From positions 1-9,520 of the forward strand of contig JAKAHW010000030.1 in the NCBI GenBank assembly GCA_021825285.1: a stretch of DNA of 9,520 bases, read 5' to 3'. Positions within the stretch are counted from its first letter, which is position 1. The number at the start of each line of letters is the position of its first letter. A model generated the notes under the pieces. It did no database searches. It was not told the origin of the DNA and was given only the letters and a program-made list of their open reading frames with translations. Origin of the DNA: a bacterium. GTDB taxonomy: Bacteria; Patescibacteria; Microgenomatia; Levybacterales; GWA1-39-11. A program made the position numbers and the translations under genes. This document shows, piece by piece, positions 1 through 5,653 of the stretch.

Positions 1-134
1 ACCAGGATTCAAGGTCAGTTTATCTTGGATCGGAAGTAAGAAACGGGATGTATACCAGAATGGCTCTTTTAGGCTTAGTGCTAGGCAGGGTAAGTCCAAA
101 CGAAACCTCAAACAAAGGCCCCCTTATTTTTTAA
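1..134 (+). CDS. 3' end of an unidentified gene (partial)
   Basis: The third frame from the window edge is open for 43 codons and stops at TAA 132-134. Its codons show the G-start bias of real coding sequence, with Gly, Val, Glu and Ala codons spread through it. The visible C-terminus contains a short hydrophobic stretch (MALLGLVLGRV) and ends in GPLIF. The frame starting at base 2 is also open and runs into the next gene, but its translation is unusually basic and less protein-like, and a promoter lies between, so I prefer this frame. The family was not recognised and the start lies outside the window. The stop falls just before the promoter of the next gene, which fits a gene end. Confidence 0.5.
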   Translation, partial: QDSRSVYLGSEVRNGMYTRMALLGLVLGRVSPNETSNKGPLIF

Positions 135-143
135 ATTACCCCC

Positions 144-172
144 TTGACAAGCATTTTGAAATTTGTATTAAT
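144..172 (+). promoter_or_regulatory. Sigma-70-type promoter for the 179-385 gene
   Basis: A perfect -35 hexamer TTGACA (144-149) is followed after 17 bp by ATTAAT (167-172), or after 16 bp by TATTAA (166-171). Transcription should start about 7 bases further on, at or next to the ATG at 179. The predicted mRNA would therefore be leaderless. Confidence 0.55.
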
Positions 173-178
173 AGATAT

Positions 179-385
179 ATGGCTGCCCGCAAAAAGCAAA
201 GTACTCAATTTTTAAATAAAGATTTCCTAATCGCTTTAGTAGTCTTAGGAGTCGTAGTTTACCTCTTCTATATATTTCTCTCAACAAAAATTAATGATAC
301 CTTTGATCAGATAACACAACAGTCTTCACAAACTCAAGTTATTCAAAAGGTTCCAACAAAGGCTCCTATAAAAGCTAACAGATAA
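179..385 (+). CDS. Small single-pass membrane protein, unknown function
   Basis: This is a 68-residue protein. A basic, polar N-terminus (MAARKKQ) precedes one clear transmembrane segment at about residues 16-34 (rich in Leu, Val, Ile and Phe), followed by a polar tail rich in Gln, Ser and Thr and a basic, Pro-containing C-terminus. The positive-inside rule puts the N-terminus in the cytoplasm and the tail outside. No Shine-Dalgarno sequence is visible, and the preceding promoter would place the transcription start at or beside the ATG, suggesting leaderless expression. No catalytic motif or known family was recognised. Small anchored proteins like this are common in Patescibacteria but mostly uncharacterised. 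Confidence 0.7.
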   Translation: MAARKKQSTQFLNKDFLIALVVLGVVVYLFYIFLSTKINDTFDQITQQSSQTQVIQKVPTKAPIKANR

Positions 386-397
386 CCCTCAATTTAC

Positions 398-425
398 TTG
401 AATAGTTTCTTCTTTATATTAAAAT
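398..425 (+). promoter_or_regulatory. Possible promoter for the 457-1506 gene
   Basis: TTGAAT (398-403) and TAAAAT (420-425, five of six matches to TATAAT) are separated by 16 bp. This would give a 5' untranslated region of about 25 bases before the ATG at 457. There is no convincing Shine-Dalgarno sequence; GGGAAAA lies too far upstream. The assignment is tentative in such AT-rich DNA. Confidence 0.35.
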
Positions 426-456
426 AGTTTTGTGGGAAAATTATTTGCGTTAATTA

Positions 457-1506
457 ATGAATAAAATTGTCGAAAAATACTTCCAGAAAAATGATTTTTC
501 TAAAAGAGTAGGAAGCGTATTAAATAAAGTATTGAGAGAGACAGGATTTGAGATAGAAAAAGAATTATTCCGCGGCATGATATACGATGAAGATAAGCTT
601 GGAAGTATAATCTATAAAGGAAAATACCAAAATAAAAACGCCGTTCTAAAACTACAAGGGCTAAAGCCAGAAACCGATGAAGTAGATATAATCGTTAACT
701 TTGACAAACAAAACACGAGCAAGAAAGTAAGACTTCCTAAACTCTATAAATTTAAACATTGGAATAAAAAAGATAGGTTTGGTTATTTAATTATAGAATT
801 TATCAACGCTCCCCATATCTTCGAGATGCCTTTTGCAAATGAAGACCAGATAAACCTATTTTGCAATTTTTACCAAGAATACAGAGAAAACTGCCTAAAT
901 AAAACTTTTACAAAACCGGAAGAAGCTCCAACTTCGAATTTTGTTTTGAGAAGAGTAGATATGTGGGAAAAGATAGCAAAAACAAAAGGAATTCTTGAAA
1001 AAAGAATTCCGAACGAAAAACTTCAAGTAATTATTAAGCAGTTTAAACAGGTTATGGAAGAAGAATTGAAAAATGTGGAAATGATATTTTGCCATGGGCA
1101 TTTGACGGCTTCCGATATTTTTTATGACGGAGAGCAATTTATTTTACTTTCAAATCTTTATTGGTCGTTCAGACCCGAATACTATGACCTTGTTTTTGGA
1201 CTACACTGGGATCTTGAAAATATCAATATTTCAAACTTTTCATACAATGAGTTTAAAAACTATATTGAAAAGTGGTTGAACTATTTTTACAAAATTCCTG
1301 TTGTCAAAAAAGATCCCGATGCAAAAAGAAAAATAAGCCTCATGCTTTTGGAAAGGACGATGGGGGGAATATTGCTTGATACAGGATCTCAACCATTGGA
1401 TAATGAGGCCAAAAACAATTTGTTCAAACTTCGGTTAATTTTCTTTGAAGAACTAGTTAATAATATTAGAAAAAGAGGAAAAAAAGGTCATCTCCTGTTT
1501 CCTTGA
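457..1506 (+). CDS. APH/choline-kinase-fold protein with degenerate catalytic motifs (probable pseudokinase)
   Basis: This 349-residue protein resembles the aminoglycoside phosphotransferase/protein-kinase-like fold. A kinase N-lobe pattern is visible: a YKGKY strand near 53-57, then AVLKL with the likely ATP-binding Lys at 65, then a hinge-like YLIIEFI (110-116). The catalytic-loop region reads HGHLTASDIF (213-222), where active APH enzymes have HGDxxxxN: the catalytic Asp is His215 and the metal-binding Asn is Asp220. The following metal-binding IDW/DFG-type Asp is missing (LLSNLYW, 230-236), although the later YYDL (242-245) is kept. The fold is therefore supported, but phosphotransfer activity is doubtful; binding or regulation is an inference. 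It ends tail to tail with the xer gene, 41 bp apart. The ATG at 457 is the only sensible start. Confidence 0.7.
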   Translation: MNKIVEKYFQKNDFSKRVGSVLNKVLRETGFEIEKELFRGMIYDEDKLGSIIYKGKYQNKNAVLKLQGLKPETDEVDIIVNFDKQNTSKKVRLPKLYKFKHWNKKDRFGYLIIEFINAPHIFEMPFANEDQINLFCNFYQEYRENCLNKTFTKPEEAPTSNFVLRRVDMWEKIAKTKGILEKRIPNEKLQVIIKQFKQVMEEELKNVEMIFCHGHLTASDIFYDGEQFILLSNLYWSFRPEYYDLVFGLHWDLENINISNFSYNEFKNYIEKWLNYFYKIPVVKKDPDAKRKISLMLLERTMGGILLDTGSQPLDNEAKNNLFKLRLIFFEELVNNIRKRGKKGHLLFP

Positions 1507-1579
1507 TGGAACTTTTTATCTGAAGCGAAGCGAAAGAAAGAAATTTCCTACCTCCTATTCCCTTGATGAAATTTCTTAT
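1492..1579. repeat. Imperfect 28-bp direct repeat across convergent gene ends
   Basis: Bases 1492-1519 and 1552-1579 match at 23 of 28 positions with a 60-bp offset, and all five differences are transitions. The left copy encodes the last residues and stop of the 457-1506 gene; the right copy is the complement of the last codons of the xer gene (around HKKFHQGNRR). Between them lies GAAGCGAAGCGAAAG, which contains the compact hairpin-forming GCGAAGC. Confidence 0.6.
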
Positions 1580-2486
1580 GCACTTCCTTGAGCTGTGGAT
1601 TCGTAACGTGGGTATAAATTTGAGTAGTTGAAATATTCTTATGTCCCAACATTTCCTGAACAGACCTTAAATCCGCACCGTTTGACAACAGATCTGTAGC
1701 GAATGAGTGACGCAGCGTATGCGGTGTGGCTTTAACGGGCAATTTTGCCGCCTTAACATACTTATCAAGCAGCCTCTCAACGCTTCTTGCCGTCAACCTC
1801 ATCTTTTCTCCATTATTTTCTATCAGAACCTCTTTTGAATAACGAATAAATGCGGGCTTAAACGGATCTTCTCTCGTCTCCAAATATGTTCCGACCCAAT
1901 GAGCAGCGCTGTCAGAAAGAAAGACGACTCGGGCTCTCCCACCTTTTCCAATTACCCCAAACTCCCGTGTTTCAAAATTTATTTGATCACGATTCAATTT
2001 CACCAATTCTGAAATACGAAGTCCTGTAGAGAAGAGTAGTTCAAAAATTGCCCGATCCCGCATCCCTCGTTCATTTGTAATATCGATTACTGCAAATAAT
2101 GATTCCAAATGATGTTTGTCCAAAAATTTTAAAGATTTACTTTCGGATTTTGGCAAATCTATTTTTTCAGGAGGTAGAGTGTCATAATCATTTCTGATAA
2201 GGAATCGAAGGAAGGAGCGAAGTGCGATTATGTAGTAACTTTGGGTTACCCTCTTTAAAGTCATACCTTTTTCATCTGCGTAATTTGCCAGATAAACCCT
2301 GTATTTTCTGACGATGTCAACATTTAAGTCTTCCAGGCCTTTATTTGGGAAGTTTTCACGGAGCCAGAATAAAAATCTCTCCAAGTATAATTTATAATTT
2401 CGGATTGTCAGCTTAGAACAGTTCTTCTCAATTTCCAAATACTCGAGGAATTGCTGTATGAGGTTCCCTAAATCTTTTTCTCGCAT
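1548..2486 (-). CDS. xerD: Xer-family tyrosine site-specific recombinase
   Basis: This 312-residue enzyme has the size of XerC/XerD/XerA. The N-terminal SAM-like DNA-binding domain spans about residues 5-100. The catalytic domain carries the full active site: Arg157 in GLRISEL, Lys181 in GKGGRARVV, His256 and Arg259 in HTLRHSFAT, His282 in MLGHKNIS, and the nucleophile Tyr291 in IYTHV. The family resolves chromosome dimers by strand exchange at dif through a Tyr-DNA link. Only one xer gene is seen here, and a dif-like site lies 1.1 kb away, so it may act alone like XerS, XerH or archaeal XerA. The symbol xerD is therefore approximate. The ATG at 2486 starts the conserved N-terminus. An inverted arm pair overlaps the likely promoter, suggesting autoregulation. 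It runs against the dominant gene direction of this flank. Confidence 0.93.
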   Translation of the reverse strand: MREKDLGNLIQQFLEYLEIEKNCSKLTIRNYKLYLERFLFWLRENFPNKGLEDLNVDIVRKYRVYLANYADEKGMTLKRVTQSYYIIALRSFLRFLIRNDYDTLPPEKIDLPKSESKSLKFLDKHHLESLFAVIDITNERGMRDRAIFELLFSTGLRISELVKLNRDQINFETREFGVIGKGGRARVVFLSDSAAHWVGTYLETREDPFKPAFIRYSKEVLIENNGEKMRLTARSVERLLDKYVKAAKLPVKATPHTLRHSFATDLLSNGADLRSVQEMLGHKNISTTQIYTHVTNPQLKEVHKKFHQGNRR

Positions 2487-2506
2487 AAATCAAACAACCT
2501 TTAGTT

Positions 2507-2558
2507 ATGTCGTAAAATGAGCAAACATAAAACAGGCCTTATATACATTTTGCGACAT
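2507..2558. repeat. Inverted pair of Xer-arm-like sequences upstream of xer
   Basis: ATGTCGTAAAATG (2507-2519) and CATTTTGCGACAT (2546-2558) are inverted repeats, 12 of 13 identical, separated by 26 bp. The core ATGTCGYAAAA is the same as the arms of the dif-like site at 3618-3645. The pair lies 20 bp upstream of the xer start codon. The spacing is too wide for a normal dif core, so it looks like an operator or accessory binding site rather than a crossover site. Confidence 0.75.
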
Positions 2559-2575
2559 GAATATTAGTTTGTCAA
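2547..2575 (-). promoter_or_regulatory. Probable xer promoter overlapping an Xer-like arm
   Basis: On the - strand, TTGACA (2575-2570) is followed after 17 bp by CAAAAT (2552-2547, four of six matches). The -10 hexamer lies inside the arm at 2546-2558, so a protein bound there would block transcription. Transcription would start near 2540, leaving a leader of about 55 bases. Confidence 0.5.
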
Positions 2576-2594
2576 TCAGAAAGCTGTCAAAAAC

Positions 2595-2623
2595 TTGACA
2601 ACAAAATCAATTAGGAATATATT
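2595..2623 (+). promoter_or_regulatory. Strong sigma-70-type promoter for the 2641-3192 gene
   Basis: TTGACA (2595-2600), a 17-bp spacer and TATATT (2618-2623) form a near-consensus promoter. The start would be near 2630, about 10 bases before the ATG at 2641. AGGA (2629-2632) is a short Shine-Dalgarno-like match 8 bases from the start codon. The -35 overlaps the small inverted repeat TGTCAA (2585-2590)/TTGACA (2595-2600), and a further TGTCAA lies at 2570-2575; this could be an operator shared with the divergent xer promoter. Confidence 0.7.
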
Positions 2624-2640
2624 GCAATAGGAAAAACTAT

Positions 2641-3192
2641 ATGAGTAAGTTTTTATTAGGCATTGCGGTAACGATTGCGGTTTTCGGACTTATTGGGGGA
2701 GCTTACTATTTTGGTACTCAACAAGCATCGCTTAAAACCGCAAAAGTTATTTCACCGACAACTAAACCGAAAAAGGAAGTGACAGCGACTCCCACAAAAC
2801 CAATTGAACCTACATCCGCCAAACAATTCGTTAACCCAAGTGTAGTTATAGAAAACATCAAAGACGCAATAAACTCAAAAAATTACTCAGCGCTTGAAGG
2901 CTATATGGCACCAAAGGTCTCTGTGACACTACATGCTTCAGAATGCTGTGGCATGCTTACTCCGGACAAGGCAACCAGCCAACTATCTTATACAACTAAA
3001 GGAAAACCTCCTTGGGATTTTTCAGATACCAATCCGATTGCTGAAAAATTAAGAAAGGCAGATCCGGCAAATTTCAAAGATAACGGAATTGGAACCGCAA
3101 GCAACGGGTTTGCAATCGCTTTCCATCTAAATGACAAATTCCTAATAGATAAAATCTTCATGGTTATTGATTACCATCTAATAACTCCGTAA
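2641..3192 (+). CDS. Membrane-anchored extracytoplasmic protein, unknown family
   Basis: This 183-residue protein begins with an uncleaved signal-anchor helix (about residues 4-24). A Thr/Pro/Lys-rich linker (about 33-60) leads to a globular domain from about 65 to the end. The domain begins with a helix resembling an NTF2-like or SnoaL-like start (ENIKDAINSKNYSALEGYM, 71-89) and holds an unusual adjacent Cys pair in SECCGM (C102, C103). The C-terminus ends in an alternating hydrophobic strand (FMVIDYHLI). The helix-linker-domain layout places the domain outside the membrane. The Cys pair could bind metal or form a disulfide, but no function can be named; the NTF2-like comparison is weak. The gene is monocistronic, with its own strong promoter divergent from xer. 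Confidence 0.75.
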   Translation: MSKFLLGIAVTIAVFGLIGGAYYFGTQQASLKTAKVISPTTKPKKEVTATPTKPIEPTSAKQFVNPSVVIENIKDAINSKNYSALEGYMAPKVSVTLHASECCGMLTPDKATSQLSYTTKGKPPWDFSDTNPIAEKLRKADPANFKDNGIGTASNGFAIAFHLNDKFLIDKIFMVIDYHLITP

Positions 3193-3617
3193 ACTGCTTT
3201 TCCCACCAATTAAACCCTACCCAACATTTTTAATTCTTTTCGGACGATTTACCATACGTCTCTAAAAAAATACTGCCCTAAAATCGCATCCTAGACGCAT
3301 TTTGTGGCTAAATTGAGGCTAAAATCCGCTTTTTTTACCCATTATTTATCTTCAAAAACCATACGCGAAAGTGCATGTTTTAAGTTTTATTTAGTTAAGC
3401 TTTTATTTTGAAAATAATTTTTTATTTAAAATTTAATAATTAATACTAAAAATATAATTTACATCCCATAGTAGAGTAGTACTTGATATTTCTTAAAATG
3501 CTTAAAAAAGTAGAAGTAAATTGGTGAACGACACAAAGGGTGCGAAAACTTTTACATTATATTTGCGTTTTTCTATGTATTTAAGGCTAACCAGGCTCAC
3601 TCTCAAGTCCTGCTTCC

Positions 3618-3645
3618 ATGTCGTAAAAGTATTATTGTGCGACAT
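3618..3645. other. dif: Candidate dif site for Xer recombination
   Basis: The site is 28 bp with canonical dif layout: arm ATGTCGTAAAA (3618-3628), 6-bp centre GTATTA (3629-3634), arm TTGTGCGACAT (3635-3645). The arms are inverted copies of each other at 9 of 11 positions. The right arm keeps the TT-TG and A-AT spacing pattern of XerD-type half-sites such as TTATGTTAAAT (seven of eleven matches). The same arm sequence appears twice in front of the xer gene. Recognition by the xer product is inferred. Confidence 0.72.
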
Positions 3646-3676
3646 AAGATATATCCCTATTCTACTGCTCTTGCGA

Positions 3677-3703
3677 AAGAGGATAATAGTGCTTTATCCT
3701 TTT
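3677..3703. terminator. Hairpin with short T-run, possible weak terminator
   Basis: AGGATAA (3680-3686) pairs with TTATCCT (3694-3700) across a 7-base loop, extended by one G-T and two A-T pairs to 3677 and 3703. A short T-run follows on the + strand. No gene clearly ends just before it, so its role is uncertain. It lies 32 bp right of the dif-like site. Confidence 0.35.
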
Positions 3704-3746
3704 AGGAAAAGACAAAATCGCGTGATTTATCCTTATAGCAAAAACG

Positions 3747-3937
3747 AAGGACTCCCCAGGGGGGAAGAAAGGACTCCTCCGAGAAGCCTAAATTTAAAGC
3801 TCTTGGCAATCATTCCTAAACTACGATAGAGAATCGTAAAACGATGCAGTTTAGATTGATTTAACAGTATAAATTTGATTTTTTAGCCTTAATTTTAATT
3901 AAATTGTATTACTCTCGTGAGGGAGGAAGCCCCTGGG
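3747..3937. repeat. Phased direct repeat and distant inverted repeat in a GC-richer patch
   Basis: AAGGACTCC occurs at 3747-3755 and 3769-3777, 22 bp apart, about two helical turns. Between them CCCCAGGGG (3754-3762) can fold on itself. CCCAGGGG (3755-3762) is also complementary to CCCCTGGG (3930-3937), which could close a long-range stem. The GC content stands out from the AT-rich flanks. It may be a structured RNA or protein-binding sites; neither is shown. Confidence 0.4.
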
Positions 3938-4031
3938 ATGATGTTCGTATTTTTTTCGTATTTCTACCTATATTTCTGATCTTTGTATAGCGCATATAGC
4001 AAACAAAGTGAGTCGAAGCGTGAAAAGTCTC

Positions 4032-4049
4032 TTCTACTCCGAAGTAGAA
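4032..4049. repeat. Perfect 7-bp hairpin
   Basis: TTCTACT (4032-4038) and AGTAGAA (4043-4049) form a perfect inverted repeat with the 4-base loop CCGA (TCGG on the - strand). No strong T-run follows on either strand, so it is not a clear intrinsic terminator. Confidence 0.45.
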
Positions 4050-4098
4050 TCCTGAGGCTAAAATGAGGCCGGTGAAAAGTTATTTTGCAGACTTAAAG

Positions 4099-4164
4099 TT
4101 ATCCACAATATAATTATAGGATATTATAGGATGTTTTGTAAGAACACTATATCAAACTATATCA
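4099..4164 (+). other. Perfect DnaA box followed by 10-bp phased AT-rich repeats
   Basis: TTATCCACA (4099-4107) equals the strongest consensus DnaA-binding sequence. Downstream, ATTATAGGAT is repeated in tandem without a gap (4113-4122, 4123-4132), then ACTATATCA occurs at 4146-4154 and 4156-4164, again with a 10-bp period. The layout recalls a DnaA box beside an unwinding element. However, there is only one perfect box and no dnaA, dnaN or rpmH near by, so calling it an origin is not justified. Confidence 0.45.
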
Positions 4165-4253
4165 TCCCTAAAACTGCGCATACTACTCCTCTACTTTCAT
4201 TTATGTCAGAATTATTTTTCAACAATTCGAGGCTGAGAGTTTAAAAAATAGCT

Positions 4254-5045
4254 TCAAATTCCCCATTTGGAGAAGAATAATAAAATCAAAATCGATAAGA
4301 AGCCCACCCAAACGTATTCCCACAATACTCCTTTAAAGAGTCTGCGCTCAATCCATGCGTGACCCAAGCCAGAATAGGTGTAGAAGACTCCTGTCAGGAA
4401 AATCGAATAAATAGAAGCATCAACCGGCCAAATGGTAAGAATAAGAGAAAGCTCGAGCATTGAAAGAGATATTATCAGAGAAGAGAAAAGCGTTTCTTTA
4501 ATCTGGGACACATCAAGACTATACGTCCAAAGAGATTGAAAGTTAAGAAAAAATGAAAAAACAAAAACAGCAATAGGAAGTAAGTAAAAAGGAGGACGTA
4601 AAGAAAATCCTATATTGAGGAGAAAGAATAAGACAAGAATCGTTAACACAAACGAAACTATTCTTGCACTTCTTAATAAATTTATCGTCCTAATACCTGA
4701 AACGGCAAATATATTCTCTGTTAAAAATAAGGAGTAAAGCCCAAAAGCATAAATTCCTGTTAGACCTACTCTTGTTAAAAACCTGGCAGGTATAAGAGAA
4801 TAAAAAAGGCTAAATGCAATCGTGTAGAAAAAAGGCAGAATAAAAATTGGGTAATAAAATGTTCCTTTAATGTCTTTTTTCAATACCAGATAAAGAAAAA
4901 TGTCAGTAAGAATTGAAAGAAAAAGAGTTAAGAGAATTACATTAAATCCGGAGAAATATTCAGAAACAAAGAGACCGACAGATAAAAAGACTACTATAAA
5001 TACAAGTTTTTGCCTTTTGTTAAGATGTATAGGAAAATTGCTCAT
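4254..5045 (-). CDS. Polytopic membrane protein, unknown family
   Basis: This 263-residue protein is almost wholly hydrophobic, with about eight or nine predicted transmembrane helices (roughly 13-29, 34-55, 63-85, 94-112, 127-147, 152-169, 186-206, 211-225, 241-258). Polar loops are short; basic ones include KKDIK (56-60), RSAR (125-128) and ERRLFK (233-238). No transporter or enzyme motif was recognised. Its ATG overlaps the stop of ruvC by four bases (ATGA, 5042-5045), so it is probably translated by coupling as the last gene of the yebC-ruvC operon. The coupling does not prove a role in DNA repair. No clear terminator follows before the gene-poor region. Confidence 0.8.
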   Translation of the reverse strand: MSNFPIHLNKRQKLVFIVVFLSVGLFVSEYFSGFNVILLTLFLSILTDIFLYLVLKKDIKGTFYYPIFILPFFYTIAFSLFYSLIPARFLTRVGLTGIYAFGLYSLFLTENIFAVSGIRTINLLRSARIVSFVLTILVLFFLLNIGFSLRPPFYLLPIAVFVFSFFLNFQSLWTYSLDVSQIKETLFSSLIISLSMLELSLILTIWPVDASIYSIFLTGVFYTYSGLGHAWIERRLFKGVLWEYVWVGFLSILILLFFSKWGI

Positions 5046-5647
5046 TTATTGGCTTTATTTTTTTTTACCACTCTGCTCTTTTTCTTAACAACTTTTTTCT
5101 TTTTTTCTATTTTTGGTTTAGGTTCAAAAACACCATGAAGCTTTCTGGCGTGATGAATTGCAATAGCAAGCGCGTCAGCAGAATCATCAAAGCCCTTATC
5201 TTTCGTGTTGAAAGACAGTTTTCGTTTATCTTTACTTAAGAGTTTTCTTACTATTTGCTGGATGTCTTTTTTTTCAAGCCTTCCATTTCCCGACAAACCG
5301 TGCTTTACGGAAATGCTTGTATACTCAAAAACGGGAATTTTATTTTGTGCCGCGGATAAAATTATTACACCTCTTGCCTGCCCGACAGAAATAGCAGTGC
5401 TTACATTTCGACCGAAAAAAATCTGTTCAACAATAAGACATTCCGGATTAAAGTCCCGAATTATCTTAGAAAGACTTTGACTCAAGACCAAAAGCCTTTC
5501 CGGCATGGTATTGCTTTGCTCTGTAACTATACAACCATGAGCAACATATTCAGTTAGAACTTTCCCGTCCGAAAAATCTTTTTTTATTACACCCCACCCT
5601 GTTCTACCGGTACCGGGATCTATTCCTAAAAATATGCTTTGACTCAT
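5042..5647 (-). CDS. ruvC: Crossover junction endodeoxyribonuclease RuvC
   Basis: This 201-residue RuvC cuts Holliday junctions symmetrically during recombination and repair, working with RuvAB. The RNase H-like fold is recognisable from FLGIDPGTGRTGWGV at the N-terminus. The four acidic metal ligands are present: Asp10, Glu74 in IVEQIFFG, Asp155 and Asp158 in DDSADALAIAIHH. Conserved GQARGV (89-94) and the KHGLSGNGRLEK segment (115-126) are also intact. Unusual is a Lys-rich tail of about 25 residues (176-201), absent from typical RuvC of about 165-175 residues; it may add non-specific DNA binding. The start is ATG 5647, six bases after the yebC stop, with a TAGGG Shine-Dalgarno-like run overlapping the end of yebC. 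ruvA and ruvB do not follow; a membrane protein does. Confidence 0.96.
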   Translation of the reverse strand: MSQSIFLGIDPGTGRTGWGVIKKDFSDGKVLTEYVAHGCIVTEQSNTMPERLLVLSQSLSKIIRDFNPECLIVEQIFFGRNVSTAISVGQARGVIILSAAQNKIPVFEYTSISVKHGLSGNGRLEKKDIQQIVRKLLSKDKRKLSFNTKDKGFDDSADALAIAIHHARKLHGVFEPKPKIEKKKKVVKKKSRVVKKNKANK

Positions 5648-5653
5648 AAATAA

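Larger units (their letters stand above)
3193..4253. other. Gene-poor region, probable replication-terminus intergenic region
   Basis: No convincing coding sequence was found in this 1.06-kb stretch. Bases 3370-3520 are extremely AT-rich. Bases 3600-4080 have higher GC and contain the dif-like site, two hairpins and several short repeats. The end (4099-4164) holds a DnaA box and phased repeats. A 12-bp direct repeat TGAGGCTAAAAT occurs at 3314-3325 and 4053-4064, and GTGAAAAGT at 4020-4028 and 4072-4080. Genes to the left read mainly + and genes to the right mainly -, so they converge here. Confidence 0.6.

Noticed and set aside
1..134. Possible RNase P or SRP RNA fragment (runs such as GGCAGGGTAA)
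   Set aside because: The other conserved elements of these RNAs are missing, and a coding frame explains the sequence better.
2..178. In-frame upstream extension of the 179-385 gene
   Set aside because: The frame is open, but its translation is basic and unlike a protein, a promoter lies inside it, and another frame gives a better gene end at 134.
3303..3311. TGTGGCTAA as a second DnaA box
   Set aside because: It has one mismatch at a conserved position and no clustering with the perfect box 800 bp away.
1548..3645. Xer gene plus dif-like site as an integrated mobile element (IMEX-like)
   Set aside because: Only one complete dif-like site is present and no cargo or second junction was found, so a resident chromosomal system is simpler; a second site outside the window would reopen this.
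3521..3829. Open frame of 102 codons on the + strand
   Set aside because: It starts with TTG without a ribosome site, gives a strongly basic and compositionally odd protein, and runs through the dif-like site and the hairpin. I regard it as non-coding.
3193..4253. CRISPR array or insertion sequence in the gene-poor region
   Set aside because: Repeats are only 9-12 bp, occur twice each and lack regular spacers; no transposase frame or terminal inverted repeats were seen.
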